A DNA stretch of 64,000 bases from Phytophthora hibernalis. Lineage: Eukaryota > Oomycota > Peronosporomycetes > Peronosporales > Peronosporaceae. The position numbers and the translations under genes are program-made. The stretch lies in the NCBI GenBank assembly GCA_012656075.1, contig JAAKBF010000202.1, forward strand, positions 124,001 to 188,000, read 5' to 3'. A model generated the notes under the pieces. The model was not told where the DNA came from and ran no database searches. It saw only the letters and a program-made list of their open reading frames with translations. Every line of letters starts with the position of its first letter. Positions within the stretch are counted from its first letter, which is position 1. Below are positions 34,451 to 44,934 of the stretch, in pieces.

Positions 34451-34981
34451 GGGGCGGGAACGCGACGGACGCGTCGACAGATCGGGACGCTCCGCGTCAG
34501 GCGTCGTGCGCTCCAGCGCCTGTTTCTGATCAAACGAAGCTCGCGACTGTCGTGGAGGGTTGCCAGCGGCTCTTGGAGTCGCAGCGGACTGACGTAGTGG
34601 CCTTGCGAGGGTCCCTGTACTCCGTCGAGTCGACTGTGAACCACTTGGCTCCAAGCGTGGCTCAGCTGTAGCATCGTGCGGGTGATCGCCAGCGGCAGCG
34701 CGATCGCCTGAGCGAGGACCTCCGGCACGCTCTATCGATGCTCGGAGAGCGATAGGGCTGCCGCGAATGACCGTGCGGAGCTTCAGAAGCACTTTGGGTG
34801 GCTCCGCGACCTCTACTCTTGCATCGACGCGTTGGAGAGCCGTGCTCCTCCGACTGCTCCGCCATCTGTGGCTTCTTCTGCTGCTGCGTCCGTTACTCCG
34901 CAGGATATGATGCAGATGATGGCGAACTCGTTTCGCCACTTCGCTAATTCGACGGACTCTCAGTCATTCGCCTCGGCCTGG
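34451..34981 (+). pseudogene. Coiled-coil gag-like fragment inserted between integrase and chromodomain
   Basis: Plus-strand frames read KLATVVEGCQRLLESQRTDV, then after a stop and a shift AELQKHFGWLRDLYSCIDAL, and end PQDMMQMMANSFRHFANSTD. Heptad spacing suggests a coiled coil, as in retroelement gag N-termini. It lies exactly where the minus-strand integrase and chromodomain should join, so it is probably a later insertion or an assembly join. Confidence 0.45.
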
Positions 34982-37700
34982 TGATAGGGATTGAGAAGTC
35001 CCACGTCGAACGTCGGGTGCGTGGTCATGGCCGACGGCAGGTCCAACGTGTACGCGTTGCCATGGACCCCAGTGACCGTGAATGGCACCACAAACCTTGG
35101 ACGAAGCTTCGTGCTGTCCACCCTAGTGACCGCCTGCATAGGGAGATTTTTAGCGTTTAATAGGACATGGTCCCCAAGTTTAAACACGTTCACGTTCCTC
35201 CGCCGATGGTGATCACTGTTTTCCTTCTGTGTGTCTTGAGCAGCAGCCATAGCCTCCCGGACGACGCGTTGCCTTACGGCTCACCAGTCTCGATGAACAC
35301 CAACAGGTTCCGCTTGGCGGACGAACGCAGGCCTTTAAGGCCCCGCGGATCTACGGCGTCAGCCTCTCCTTCACCCAAATTAGAAGCCGAAGGTAACGAC
35401 AGCTGCGTACGCGGATGGCGTAGCCAGTTAACGTAGATTGGGGTAAAACCCGTCGAATGCACAGCATTGTTCAGCGCGAACTCCACCTGCGGCAGCAGCG
35501 TGCTCCACTTTGTGGGTTCTTCGGCGCAGACACTGCGCAACACATCTTCTAACACGCGGTTCACCCACTCGGTTTGACCGTCTGTCTGCGGATCATCCGC
35601 CGTGGAGATGTCCAATCTCGTTCCGAGAAGACGGAACAAGTGTTTCCAGAAGTGTGAGACAAAGCGGGGATCCCGATCACTCATGAACGCCTCCGGAAGG
35701 CCATTCTGTCGAAAGACATTGTCGACAAAACGTTGACGAACGTTGAGCCGCTTGCGGCGCCGTCACACTCTTTTCACCGCGGCAGGCCGCTCCATCTTGC
35801 TGAGACGGCAAACGAAGACCAAGACGCCAGTGTGGCCACGCGCATTCGCCAAAAGGTCGAAGATGAATTCCATGCTCACCGAGCGCCAGCAATCGGCCGG
35901 CACCAGCAAGCTCATCCAGGGAGCCTTCGACGAGGGAGCGGGTTTCACACGTTGGCACATCTCGCACGTCTGCACGTACTTACGAACCCACTTGTACATA
36001 TGAGGCCACCAGAAGTTGCGCGCCACGGACGTGTACATCTTCTCACGTCCAAAATGGCCGCTGAGCGGCGTGTCGCGTCCCTCATAGAGGACGCGATGCC
36101 GCAAGTCCTCGTCGTTAGGAACGACTATACGAGGCTCGTCGCCTTCATCGACTTGGTAATAGAGAAGACCTTCGACCAGAGAGTAGCGGTGCAACCGCGA
36201 GCGCTGTCGCGCAGTTATCTTCACCGCTGCCTTCGGTGTACCGAGTGCCTTAACGAGATCAGCCAGATCTTCGCCCTCGGCGTGGGCCTCTCGCAGAAGC
36301 TCATAGAGCGGGAACTCGAGGTATGCATCGTGCGCCAGCTCATAGTCCGGACTTTGGGAAAGTGCGTCCGCGAGGACGTTCTGCTTTCCTGGCTTGTACT
36401 CCACCGTGAAGTTATACTCCGCGAAGAAGGAGAGCCACCGCGCCATGCGTTGGGAGAGGTGAGGCGACGACGTCGCAGTCCGCAAGAGTGCATGGTCCGT
36501 GTAGATTACAAAGGGTTTACTGCCAAGCAGGTGTACCCGAAACTTCACCAGCGGGTACTTCATAGCGAGAAGTTCCTTGTCGTGGACAGGGTAGTTCTTC
36601 TCTGCATGCTGTAGTTGGCACGACTGGAACGAGACCACTCGCTCGCTGCCATCGGCATCGGCTTGCAGAAGCGCGCAGCCAATGACCAAGTCCGATGCAT
36701 CGCATACCACACTGAACGGGCGATCATCATCGGGCAAAGCCAAAATCGGAGCGCTCTGCAAGCTTCTTTTGATAGACTCAAAAGCTTGCTGAGCCTCGTC
36801 GTTCCACGACCATTCAGTGTCCTTCTTCAGGAGGTTGGTCAATGGCCGCGCCATCTCAGTATAATTGGCACTGTACTTGTGCAAGCAGTTGGCTAGGCCA
36901 AGCCACTTGCGTAGATCCTTCTGTGACACGGGAACCGGCCACTGCGCGATCGCGCACACCTTCTCTGGATCCGCGCGGATGCCGTCCTTGCCAAGGAAAC
37001 ATCCCAAGAAGGGAATCTCTTGGCGCCGAAGATGCATATGTTGATGTTCGCACACAGGCGATTCTCGCGCATGCACATCAAAACCTCCCGGAGGTGTTCG
37101 ATGTGAGCCTCGACGGCCGTCTTGTTTTCCAACACCACTGTGCACGAAGATATCGTCAAAGTATGTATGTGCGAACGCTCGCATCGGCCGAAAAAGTACG
37201 ATTGAACATTTAATAACCCTTGGGGAATCACGAGTCACTCCCACAACATCCCACTGGGAGTACTCACCGCTGTGAGGGGTCGTCGGACTCGCGCATCAAC
37301 TGATATTACCGTCGACCATGTCGAGTGAGCTGAGGATAGTGCATCCTGCCATGTTGTTCTGCAACACGTCCTTCCGAGGGATTGGCTTGAACGCCGGTAT
37401 CGTTGCTGCATTCAACTTGTTGAACGCGTGCACCATGCGCCACTTCCCGTTGGTTTTTTCACGCAAAATGTCGGGGACGAGTGCGGCGACTTCGACTCAC
37501 GCACCATGCCCGCGGCATACTTCGCTGCGAAGAAAGCGTCGATTACGTCGGCTTGTTCTTTCGGTAGTGGCCACTGGCGAGTGGTGCAGTAGTTGGTGCT
37601 TGGCACCAGGTCGATTTCATGTCGAACCCCTATCCGGAGGCAACACCGACGGTGAGTCATCGCTGACGACATCCAAGAACTCCATCAGGAGAGGGTAGTA
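34960..37700 (-). pseudogene. Gypsy RT, RNase H and integrase
   Basis: RT begins near 37650 (GMVRESKSPHSSPTFCVKKP) and has the catalytic block HTYFDDIFVHS near 37160. A long frame to 35763 carries GIRADPEKVCAIAQWPVPVS, RNase H (PFSVVCDASDLVIGCALLQ, IYTDHALLRTATSS), the HHCC integrase domain (CEMCQRVKPA) and the start of the core. After a shift at about 35700 the core continues MSDRDPRFVSHFWKHLF and TDGQTEWVNRVLEDVLRSV, then the C-terminal SH3-like part (VFKLGDHVLLNAKNLPMQAV, 34960-35250). Frameshifts near 37250 and 35700 inactivate it. Confidence 0.88.
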
Positions 37701-38167
37701 CGGGTCTGACGGGTCCTTCAGGATGACCGCGCCATACCTTTTCTGCTCAACGAGGACCGCTCATCTTCAAGCACCTCCGGGTCCATGACCGAAGAGGTGT
37801 TCAGCTCGACCAAGTCGTGTTCGCGGTGGATGAGGAGCATCTCCTCGAGCTCGCCAGCCTTTAGCGAATCCAAGAACTCCACATACGAGTAGCTCCGCTA
37901 CCGTAGGCAGTTTACGCCTTCCTTGCGTTCTCTCGTGAGAACATCTAGCATGGTGCGGTCATCTTGCCGAAGTGACCGCCCCGCGGTGTGACCTTGCTGT
38001 GGGTGACCCAGCCTGAGCGTCTTCCAACGTGGGCGTCCCTGCTCGACCACTCTTCGTTGCGCTAGCACCAGCTCGAGCGACTTGTCCTGCGCGAGCTGCC
38101 CCAGCTTCGACGCCTTGCGTAGTGGGAGACCCTGCTCGACTACTCCTCGTTGCGCGAGCTGACCCAG

Positions 38168-38800
38168 CTACGACGCCTTGAACATCGCCGGCCCCACGGG
38201 CCTGAGCGACGCTCTTGATCTTGAGAGATCCATCAGCCTCATCGTGAGACTCACACGGACCCTCCGTACATTCCCCCACATGCATAGAAGGCTCTTGATC
38301 TCTCGAAGATGCAGGCACGCGGACGGCAACGCCTTAAGCAGTTCGAGTACTTCCGTAGTATCCGCGAAGTGAAGTTCGCCGCGTGGCATGCGATGTTCGT
38401 GCACAAACCCGCCTCGGTAAGAGGAGGGGACATGACCCGTCAGGACTGTCCGAGAGGGGCTTATGACACCGATGGTGCGACTTCTCCAGTCAATACAAGG
38501 CTCGTGCCTTGTCAACCAAGCCATTCCGAGGATAAGATCGTACCGATCATCCATGTCAAGGACAATGAACGGCTCGACCGAGTTGAAAGTCGTCAAACTT
38601 GACGTTCAAGGATAAAAGAACCTTTCGCGTAGACACGATGGACCCAGTCGCCAGGCGAACAGATATATTGGTATTATTCTTAGATGCTTCCAAAGCACTA
38701 GCATACAATGCACTGTTCCTGGCCACACTGGACTTCGTCGCGAAATTGTAAGACGCTCCCGAATCAATCAGGATCGTCAGCGGTTCGTCGTACTTTTTAC
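38168..38800 (-). pseudogene. Gypsy aspartic protease
   Basis: Retropepsin-like text across two frames: LTILIDSGASYNFATK near 38775 and VEPFIVLDMDDRYDLILGMA near 38560, with WLTRHEPCIDWRSR following. It is the counterpart of the protease at 22306-22701 in the other gypsy element, with which it shares the DSGAS and YDLILGM blocks. Confidence 0.8.
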
Positions 38801-39995
38801 TATGGCAGTGCCGCCCACAAGGTTAGACCGCGCAGTGGCCACGGAGAGACAAACAGTGTCGTCCCTGGGACTTGCTCTCCAGGAGGCGGAGGTGGATGAG
38901 CTGCCGACCTCGAGGAGGAGCGAAGTCTCCCAGTAGGTGCGGGACGCCCTGCTGGGAGACTTCGTTTTCGACCCCGTAGATTCGATCATGTTAAGGGACG
39001 GCAGAGTCACCTTGGCCTTGCCTACCTTCCACGGGTTCGTTGGACAGATCCAACGGAAGTGGCCAAGCTGGTTGCATCCAAAGCAAGGACCACTCGCGCG
39101 TTGGTTACGCTGAGATCGGGACGACTCAGCCGACGCGATCTCCATGGGAGTGGGACCGTCGCTGACCGTGTCCGAGCGGCCCGCATACCCCTGCGCCGAG
39201 CGCACGCAATGATCTTCCAGCATGGCGACGTGCACCGCATCGTTGAAAGACTTCGGCTGTCTGCAGAAGAGCTCCGTCCGACCTGACCCGGCCGAACGCC
39301 GTCCATGAAAACCGTCGCCTTGACGTCCTCAGAGAAGGGAGCGCCCGCCATAGCGGCCTCTATGTTCTGCAACTCGATGGCGTAGTCTTGAAGCGTATGC
39401 TTTCCTTGCTTACAGCGCAAGAAGAGCGACCGATTTTGCGGTAAGCCACATTGGCCAAGAGGAAAGTCGAACGCAGTTCTTGTTCCATGAACGCCCACGA
39501 GGTGGATTACACCGGATACGACGTCTCTCGTGCCATCGCCCATGCGTGTACACGCCTTCCCAGATTGGAAAGCGCGAAGGCTACTTGGGCCCTGGACTCG
39601 TAGATCTGTCCAGCGTTCAGCGCTATCTCGATCTCTCGAATCCAGAAGACCAGACTGTCTGCTTTTTTACCGTCAAATGTCGGCACCGACATCTTGACGG
39701 GCTTCATGGTTCCTTGTCGCGCATCGCACGGAGCAGGACCCGAGGGGTTCGCCTGCTCCGCACTCTGTGCCTCAGCTCGCATTGTCTCGCGAGCAGCTTC
39801 CTGCGCTGCAGCGCTCACGTGGGCAACCAGCGACGACACGTACTTGTCGAAGCGTTCCACGCGTTCCCTTTGCTGCTTCACAGGCAGGCTGGGGAATCCA
39901 TCGAATGCTGCCTCGCCCAGGAGACTAACCATCTTCTCCAGCGTAGCCCAGGGGCATCTGAGAGGTTAGGAAAGTCCTGCCGGGACGGCAGTAGT
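38777..39995 (-). pseudogene. Gypsy gag with CCHC zinc knuckle
   Basis: Capsid region VPTFDGKKADSLVFWIREIE followed by ALSNLGRRVHAWAMARE (39507-39932). The next frame (39022-39543) has FLRCKQGKHTLQDYAIELQN. The nucleocapsid knuckle CFGCNQLGHFRWIC lies near 39080. Two frameshifts separate the parts. Similar words occur in gag of the element at 20923-22192, so the two are related but not the same family. Confidence 0.82.
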
Positions 39996-40067
39996 CGTCC
40001 ATTGTCAAAAGGATCTTGATTATAGTGATCCGCGCCGGTCGCTGGAGTGACTACAAAGGTTACCAGG

Positions 40068-40473
40068 TGTGACGGTGGTCACACGCACCTTAGCTTTAGA
40101 GGAAGCGTTAACGCGCTAACCACAACAGACGCCTGGCGTTCCTGCTGTAAGCTTGCAAAGGCCTGGCCTTGCTGGCCAATATGGTACCGAGTACCAATTG
40201 ACTTGCGCTAGAGTTAAAGTTAAACTGATTTATGTTAAGAACACTGTTGTAGTTCTAACTACTGCTAACTATCTGCATACTGAATCCCTGTCTAATCTGA
40301 TCTGTTCAAATGGGGTCCACCCATTTGATGTACTGCTTTAATACAACTGACGTACGACTTAAGTACGACTGAAGTCCTTGACGTGCCACACACCAATACC
40401 ACACCACAGAGAACAATGATCGCCCCCTGTCAAGTGGCCTTGCCACCTACGAAGATTATTGCAAAATGCACCA
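40068..40473 (-). repeat. Gypsy 5' LTR
   Basis: A 406-bp TGTGAC...ACCA sequence (plus-strand view), the twin of 31479-31883. Read on the minus strand it ends CCGTCACA and is followed by CCTGGTAACCTTTGTAGTC, a primer-site layout like that at 20838. On its right CGTTG and MULE coding sequence follow at once. The first 18 bp form a near-perfect palindrome (GTGTGAC on one side, GTCACAC on the other). Confidence 0.85.
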
Positions 40474-42380
40474 CGTTGGATTCCGGACGCGCTCCTCCAA
40501 AGCTGTCGACGTCTATAATCGGTAAGTTGCTATCGATAGTTATTATGTGATTATATGGCTAAATTATTCGTTTTTGTCGATATCTTACAGGAAGTTCAAC
40601 GTGAGCACATCCGAACCGCGGTTTCGCCGAAGCTTCGTCAATTGTCGATGCAAGCACGGAGTGCACCAAGAGCAACGCAGAGACAAGACGAGGAACGCTG
40701 ATGTGAACTTTACGGGATGCCTGGCTCGCTTTGACATTCTGCTGATGAATGTGGCACCCCGAAAAACTGCCGCGCCACCGCCTCGTCGTAGCGAACGAGT
40801 GGCGAATGCACAATCATGGTACAGAACGTTCTGGTACCAACGCGCGTGTGAAGGACGTGCCCGTCGACAGACCCGTTGCCCAGACCGTTGCAGCACTCCG
40901 GGAGAGCAACGTTTCCTCTGGTCATATTGCGGGATTCGTGAGTGGGGAACTCGGTACGGCATTTTACTCGTAGTCTCATTTTGAAGCTTGTTATCAATTC
41001 TAATTCATTTTTAAATGCAAAGGTCGTCCAGTCAGTTCTCAAATGGTTCGCAATTTTATCAGGAAGTTGCAAGGGGGACAACGCGCAGTCTCGGCTCCAA
41101 ACACTGCTAGAGTCTCTCGCAGCAGAAGAAGGGTGTGAAATTATGACCAAATGGATGTCACTTGTGCAATTATTTTGCAGAGTGCGTGCAGAAGGGCTAT
41201 TCGAGCGATGAGGGGAGTCGCTCTCTTTAGATTGGACGCACGGTACCAACAACGTTGGCTATCATCTCGGTACGATCAAGCGACGTTGTGTAATGCCAAT
41301 GTGTTTGTTAACCTCTCAGTTTGTGTTACGTGCTGAGGGAGTCATGTCGCTACCACGCCAACTGGACGTGGTTTCCACGTTCTCGACTTATAATTCGTTG
41401 AACGAGACGGCCGTCACCCTGAAGAAGGTTTTTGACATTTTCAAAAACACGAAGAGGTCTTCGATGAAAATCAAGACGTTTGTCATCGATAAGCATTTTG
41501 TCGAGTGGAGAGTGCTGGAAGACTGCAACCCGTCGGCAAACGTTTTTCTGCCAATTTCATGCAATCATGTACTGGAAGAAGCTGGTGGCGAGTCGCTTCA
41601 AGTTGAAAGTTGTAGACCAAGACATCGTCCCGTGCTTCTTTGCGAAAATGATGTATAGGTACGAGCAACGTTATCAATTAGAAGCCACGTTAATTTACGG
41701 AACTGCTAACGATGTTTGTCTTATTTGATGTTAGTAATACTTCAACAGCATTTGAGCGAACATACAAGGAGTTGTGTGCTTACTGCAAAGACCGCCATCA
41801 AGGTGTTCGTCAATACTTTGACAAAAAAATGGAATGACTGCCGTGATATGTGGTCCAACTACTTGCGCACAACGTGATCTCTGCCGGGGCACTACTACGA
41901 ATCGAATTGAATCAAATTGGCACCTCCTAAAAGAACTCATGGGAAAGACGACTGCAGTCGACCAAGCCGTGGCTAGTAAAATTCTACATGCAATTCACAG
42001 GCACGTCTGCCGGTCGCGAGATCCTGACACTGTTTCTGTATTTTTGCGGCGGACTGCCTCGCACATGAGTGACTATGTGTTGGAATAGGTTCGCCGGCAG
42101 TGAGATTTGTTGCTGGTATCACTGAGCAGATCTGCATGTGAAAAACGAGAGGATGAGCTGTCTATGTGGGATGTTTTTGTGGGAAGCAAACCGTTCTCGT
42201 GCAAAACTATTGAGTGGACTTGTACGTGCTCGTTTGCAACGAGTGAATGACTGCCTTGCCAGCACATCATTTTTGTTTGTCGATATGGACATGGCCTCGA
42301 GAAGTTGCCAACTATGATAATTCCGGCGCGCTAGAGCATGACTGAGGCTGTTAAAGCTTACTGATGTATTGAAGAGGGCG
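40474..42380 (+). pseudogene. MULE transposase with SWIM zinc finger
   Basis: Second copy of the FAR1-like exon pair (intron 40522-40590), then the catalytic domain: SLDWTHGTNNVGYHLG near 41230, IKTFVIDKHFVEWRVLEDC near 41475, CQFHAIMYWKKLVASRFKLK near 41550 after a shift, and GTTTNRIESNWHLLKELMGK near 41890. A SWIM finger follows: EWTCTCSFATSE, TGA, LPCQHIIFVCRYGHG (42211-42290), with the CXC...CXH pattern. MULE transposases excise and insert elements with long terminal repeats. Several frameshifts and stops make it inactive as assembled. It ends in the repeat-coded linker. Confidence 0.85.
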
Positions 42381-42688
42381 TCATCCCTAGATTATGTAGT
42401 CAGCTCCATAAGTTTGGCGAACACCCCTCGCTCATGCACTGATACTGCAGCAACGTTATCCGACGAATCCCACGTTATCAGAATTAAAGTCGAGCAGCCT
42501 CCGATAGCTCGCGTCGCTTATGTTCGGCTTCGCCGTCAAGAAGTGAAAACGTGGTTGTGCTGTCAGCTGAGGAAAAGTACACATTGCCAAAGTCAGTGTT
42601 TGAGCCAGTTTTGAACCATCTGTAAAATCTGTCTAGTGTAAAGTTCTACGAGGCACTGAAGGAAAGGGAGGCATCCGTTGCAAAACCG

Positions 42689-43357
42689 ATGGAGACAGCC
42701 GACTCAGCCGCAAACAACAACGGGGAACCAGACGAACCGACTCCAGAGAACTACGAGGTGGACCCGACCGATTATGCAGATGTGCTGGAGCTGATATGGA
42801 GCAGATGGGATACAAGTTGGGAGAGGAGGATACAGACGCTCAGAGTGGTACAACGCGCGCGTCGGAGTCAGCAACGTTAGCAACGTTATCGGAGTCAGCA
42901 ACGTTATTGAAGTCAGCAACGTTATCGGAGGCAGAAACGTTATCGGAGGCAGCAACGTTATCAGAGGCAGCAATGTTATCGGAGTCAGCAACGTTATCGA
43001 AGTCAGCAACGTTATCGGAGGCAGCAACGTTATCAGAGGCAGCAACGTTATCGGAGTCAGCAACGTTATCGAAGTCAGCAACGTTTTGGAGGCAGCAACG
43101 TTATCGGAGTCAGAAACGTTGTCGGACACTGCAACGTTAATTACTCCCAAACAAAGGACGATCCAGATGTGGCTGTAGACCAGGTGGTCACTTCTCATTC
43201 CGCTGACGCCGAATACAACAAAGTAACAGCAGCGGATATGCCGCTGTCAGCTTTCGCACCTCCCACATATTCAGCTTATGAAGAGACGTCTCTATCACAA
43301 ATTTCGCTAGGAGATATTGATATCTCTGCAACTCCCAGTGTATCATCAGCGAATTAG
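42689..43357 (+). pseudogene. MULE linker protein with hexapeptide repeats
   Basis: Frames continue from the transposase: acidic text ENYEVDPTDYADVLELIW, then a run of Ser/Ala-Ala-Thr-Leu-Ser-Glu hexapeptides, then ADMPLSAFAPPTYSAYEETS and LSQISLGDIDISATPSVSSA. It sits between the SWIM finger and the protease, so it is probably the flexible part of one long protein or of a second ORF. Frameshifts near 42880 and 43090 break it. No known domain. Confidence 0.5.
42868..43138 (+). repeat. 18-bp tandem repeats with AACGTT core
   Basis: About 16 units of the type GCAACGTTATCGGAGTCA, period mostly 18 bp, encoding SATLSE/AATLSE hexapeptides. The core CAACGTTA is the same motif found at both ends of the element (30521, 45328, 45691). 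The repeats are imperfect, so they are not a recent slippage product. Confidence 0.9.
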
Positions 43358-43538
43358 GCGTGAGTGCTTCTCAGGTTGAACAAAATAACAGTGCACGGTC
43401 TGATAGTCATGCCGACTAAAAACGAGACGCTTCCAGCTCAATTTACCACAACCAGCCCAAGGGAATACACCGAAGAAGTTGAGGTAGAATTGACCAGCGG
43501 TCGCCGGCGTACCTCGGTACGTTGCGATTGAGTATCCA

Positions 43539-44078
43539 ATGGACCTAACAGCTACAGTCACCGACGTCAATAAGTGGGCGCTCAACACGCCAAGCATGAA
43601 AGATGTTACAGACCTCTTAGAGAAGTATCCGTGCATCACGAACGAGCAAACCTTACGCGGCAGGTTTAGGCGCGTGAAAGAGATAACGCGACATGTGGCT
43701 GAATCCTACTGCTACAACTACGTTATTCCAGGAGACCTGGTTATATCGTTGCAGGCAGCACTTGACTATTTCCGGGGCAGACAAGATGCCGTGTTCAGGA
43801 CAGCTAACATTAGCATGGGTGGGATAGATCTGACCTGTTCTTCGAGCTCGACGGAGTATATGACATTGGCAGTCTGGGTCACACCAAAACTCGTCCCGTT
43901 CTCAAGGTACGGTATCGTAATGTGCTTATTGTTGATTTATCTTGATAACGTTGCCGAAGCAACGTTAACTAACTGGAACATGGATGTTCTAGCACGCTAT
44001 GACGACATTTTACAGAATCAAGAGAACTTGTGGTTTCTGGCATTGCGATCTGTCTTGGCTCGTGCAGGATTGAACTAA
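43539..44078 (+). CDS. Uncharacterised ORF between MULE linker and Ulp1 protease
   Basis: A 179-codon frame from MDLTATVTDVNKWALNTPSM to LALRSVLARAGLN. It is rich in leucine and aromatic residues and has charged patches (TLRGRFRRVKEITRHVAESY). It stops 37 bp before the Ulp1 frame, and a small GT-AG interval (GTAACA...TTGAG) lies in between, so the two could be one spliced protein. I do not recognise a domain. Confidence 0.45.
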   Translation: MDLTATVTDVNKWALNTPSMKDVTDLLEKYPCITNEQTLRGRFRRVKEITRHVAESYCYNYVIPGDLVISLQAALDYFRGRQDAVFRTANISMGGIDLTCSSSSTEYMTLAVWVTPKLVPFSRYGIVMCLLLIYLDNVAEATLTNWNMDVLARYDDILQNQENLWFLALRSVLARAGLN

Positions 44079-44115
44079 GGTAACATGCCAACCTGTTGAG
44101 TTTTTCGTTCTTGAG

Positions 44116-44934
44116 ATGGCTTCTACTGGAAAATCATCTACTGAAGTGAAACGTTGGATTGCGCATCTAGCCAGCGAAGCGGTCACAAAGTACGTGACGT
44201 GCTGCATGCACACCATGTTCTTCACAAAGGACACGAGCAATGAAATTTGTTTTGATCATGTGGTGGGCTTTCTGGCGGAAGAGGCATGGTTAAACGATGC
44301 CGTGATCAGTTATGCACTATATATTATGAGCGACGGTCATAATGACGTGCACATTATTTCGTCGCTGGTTATAAACTCGAAAATTTTCCCGGCCCCGCCT
44401 CGCCTCAAGCTGTTCTCAATGAAATACATCATACTGCCTGTTAATCACGCTAACAACCACTGGACATTGATTGACGTGGAAGTGCAACGTTATGGAGAGC
44501 TGCGCGTGCATTTTTATGACCCGCTTCCTGGTGGATTATACAAAGGAAACGCAGAGGAAATATGGAGGACTAAATTTTTGCCGTACCTTCGAGCGTGACA
44601 CTCGCAATCGAACGAGGGAAAATACAACGAGGTGTATCCTTTCCCGGCTAGCTTTGAGTTGGAATCGATAGATTCGCCCAAACAGCCGGACGGTAGTAGC
44701 TGCGGAATAATGAGTGCTGCTATGGCGTATTCCTTTATCCACGATGGACGAGAATTCATGACCGACATTTTTACGAAAGACATGGCGAAAGTGATGCGTC
44801 TGAAGCTACTGTGGCTAATCATATGCAGATCGCTGATTAAGGCCATTGATACTACTGATCAGAAAGACGCTCTAGAGACAGGGAAACAATTATCAAGGGC
44901 TTTCGTGAAGGGAAATAAGAAAGTGTGGAAGTGA
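44116..44934 (+). pseudogene. Ulp1/C48-type cysteine protease of the MULE
   Basis: SUMO-protease fold. Motifs in order: EEAWLNDAVISYALYIMS (the WLND recognition helix), VNHANNHWTLIDVEV with the catalytic His, HFYDPLPGG with the catalytic Asp, and KQPDGSSCGIMSAAMAYSF with the oxyanion Gln and nucleophile Cys (near 44702). About 273 codons, normal for a Ulp1 catalytic domain. The frame is continuous except for one TGA at 44596-44598. All three catalytic residues are kept, so decay is recent or the stop is an error. Plant MULEs of the Kaonashi group carry similar domains; the substrate is unknown. Confidence 0.88.

Larger units (their letters stand above)
34960..40067 (-). mobile_element. Ty3/gypsy retrotransposon internal region inside the MULE
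   Basis: From right to left: primer site next to the LTR at 40067, gag with CCHC knuckle, aspartic protease, RT, RNase H, integrase, and beyond an interruption a chromodomain (34327-34450). Its 5' LTR is 40068-40473. The 3' LTR expected on the left is found only at 31479-31883, separated by 0.9 kb of MULE sequence and 2 kb of gag-like sequence. No polypurine tract next to an LTR could be found. Confidence 0.85.

Noticed and set aside
42868..43138. CRISPR-like array
   Set aside because: The repeats abut with no unique spacers and encode a continuous hexapeptide repeat inside a eukaryotic transposon.
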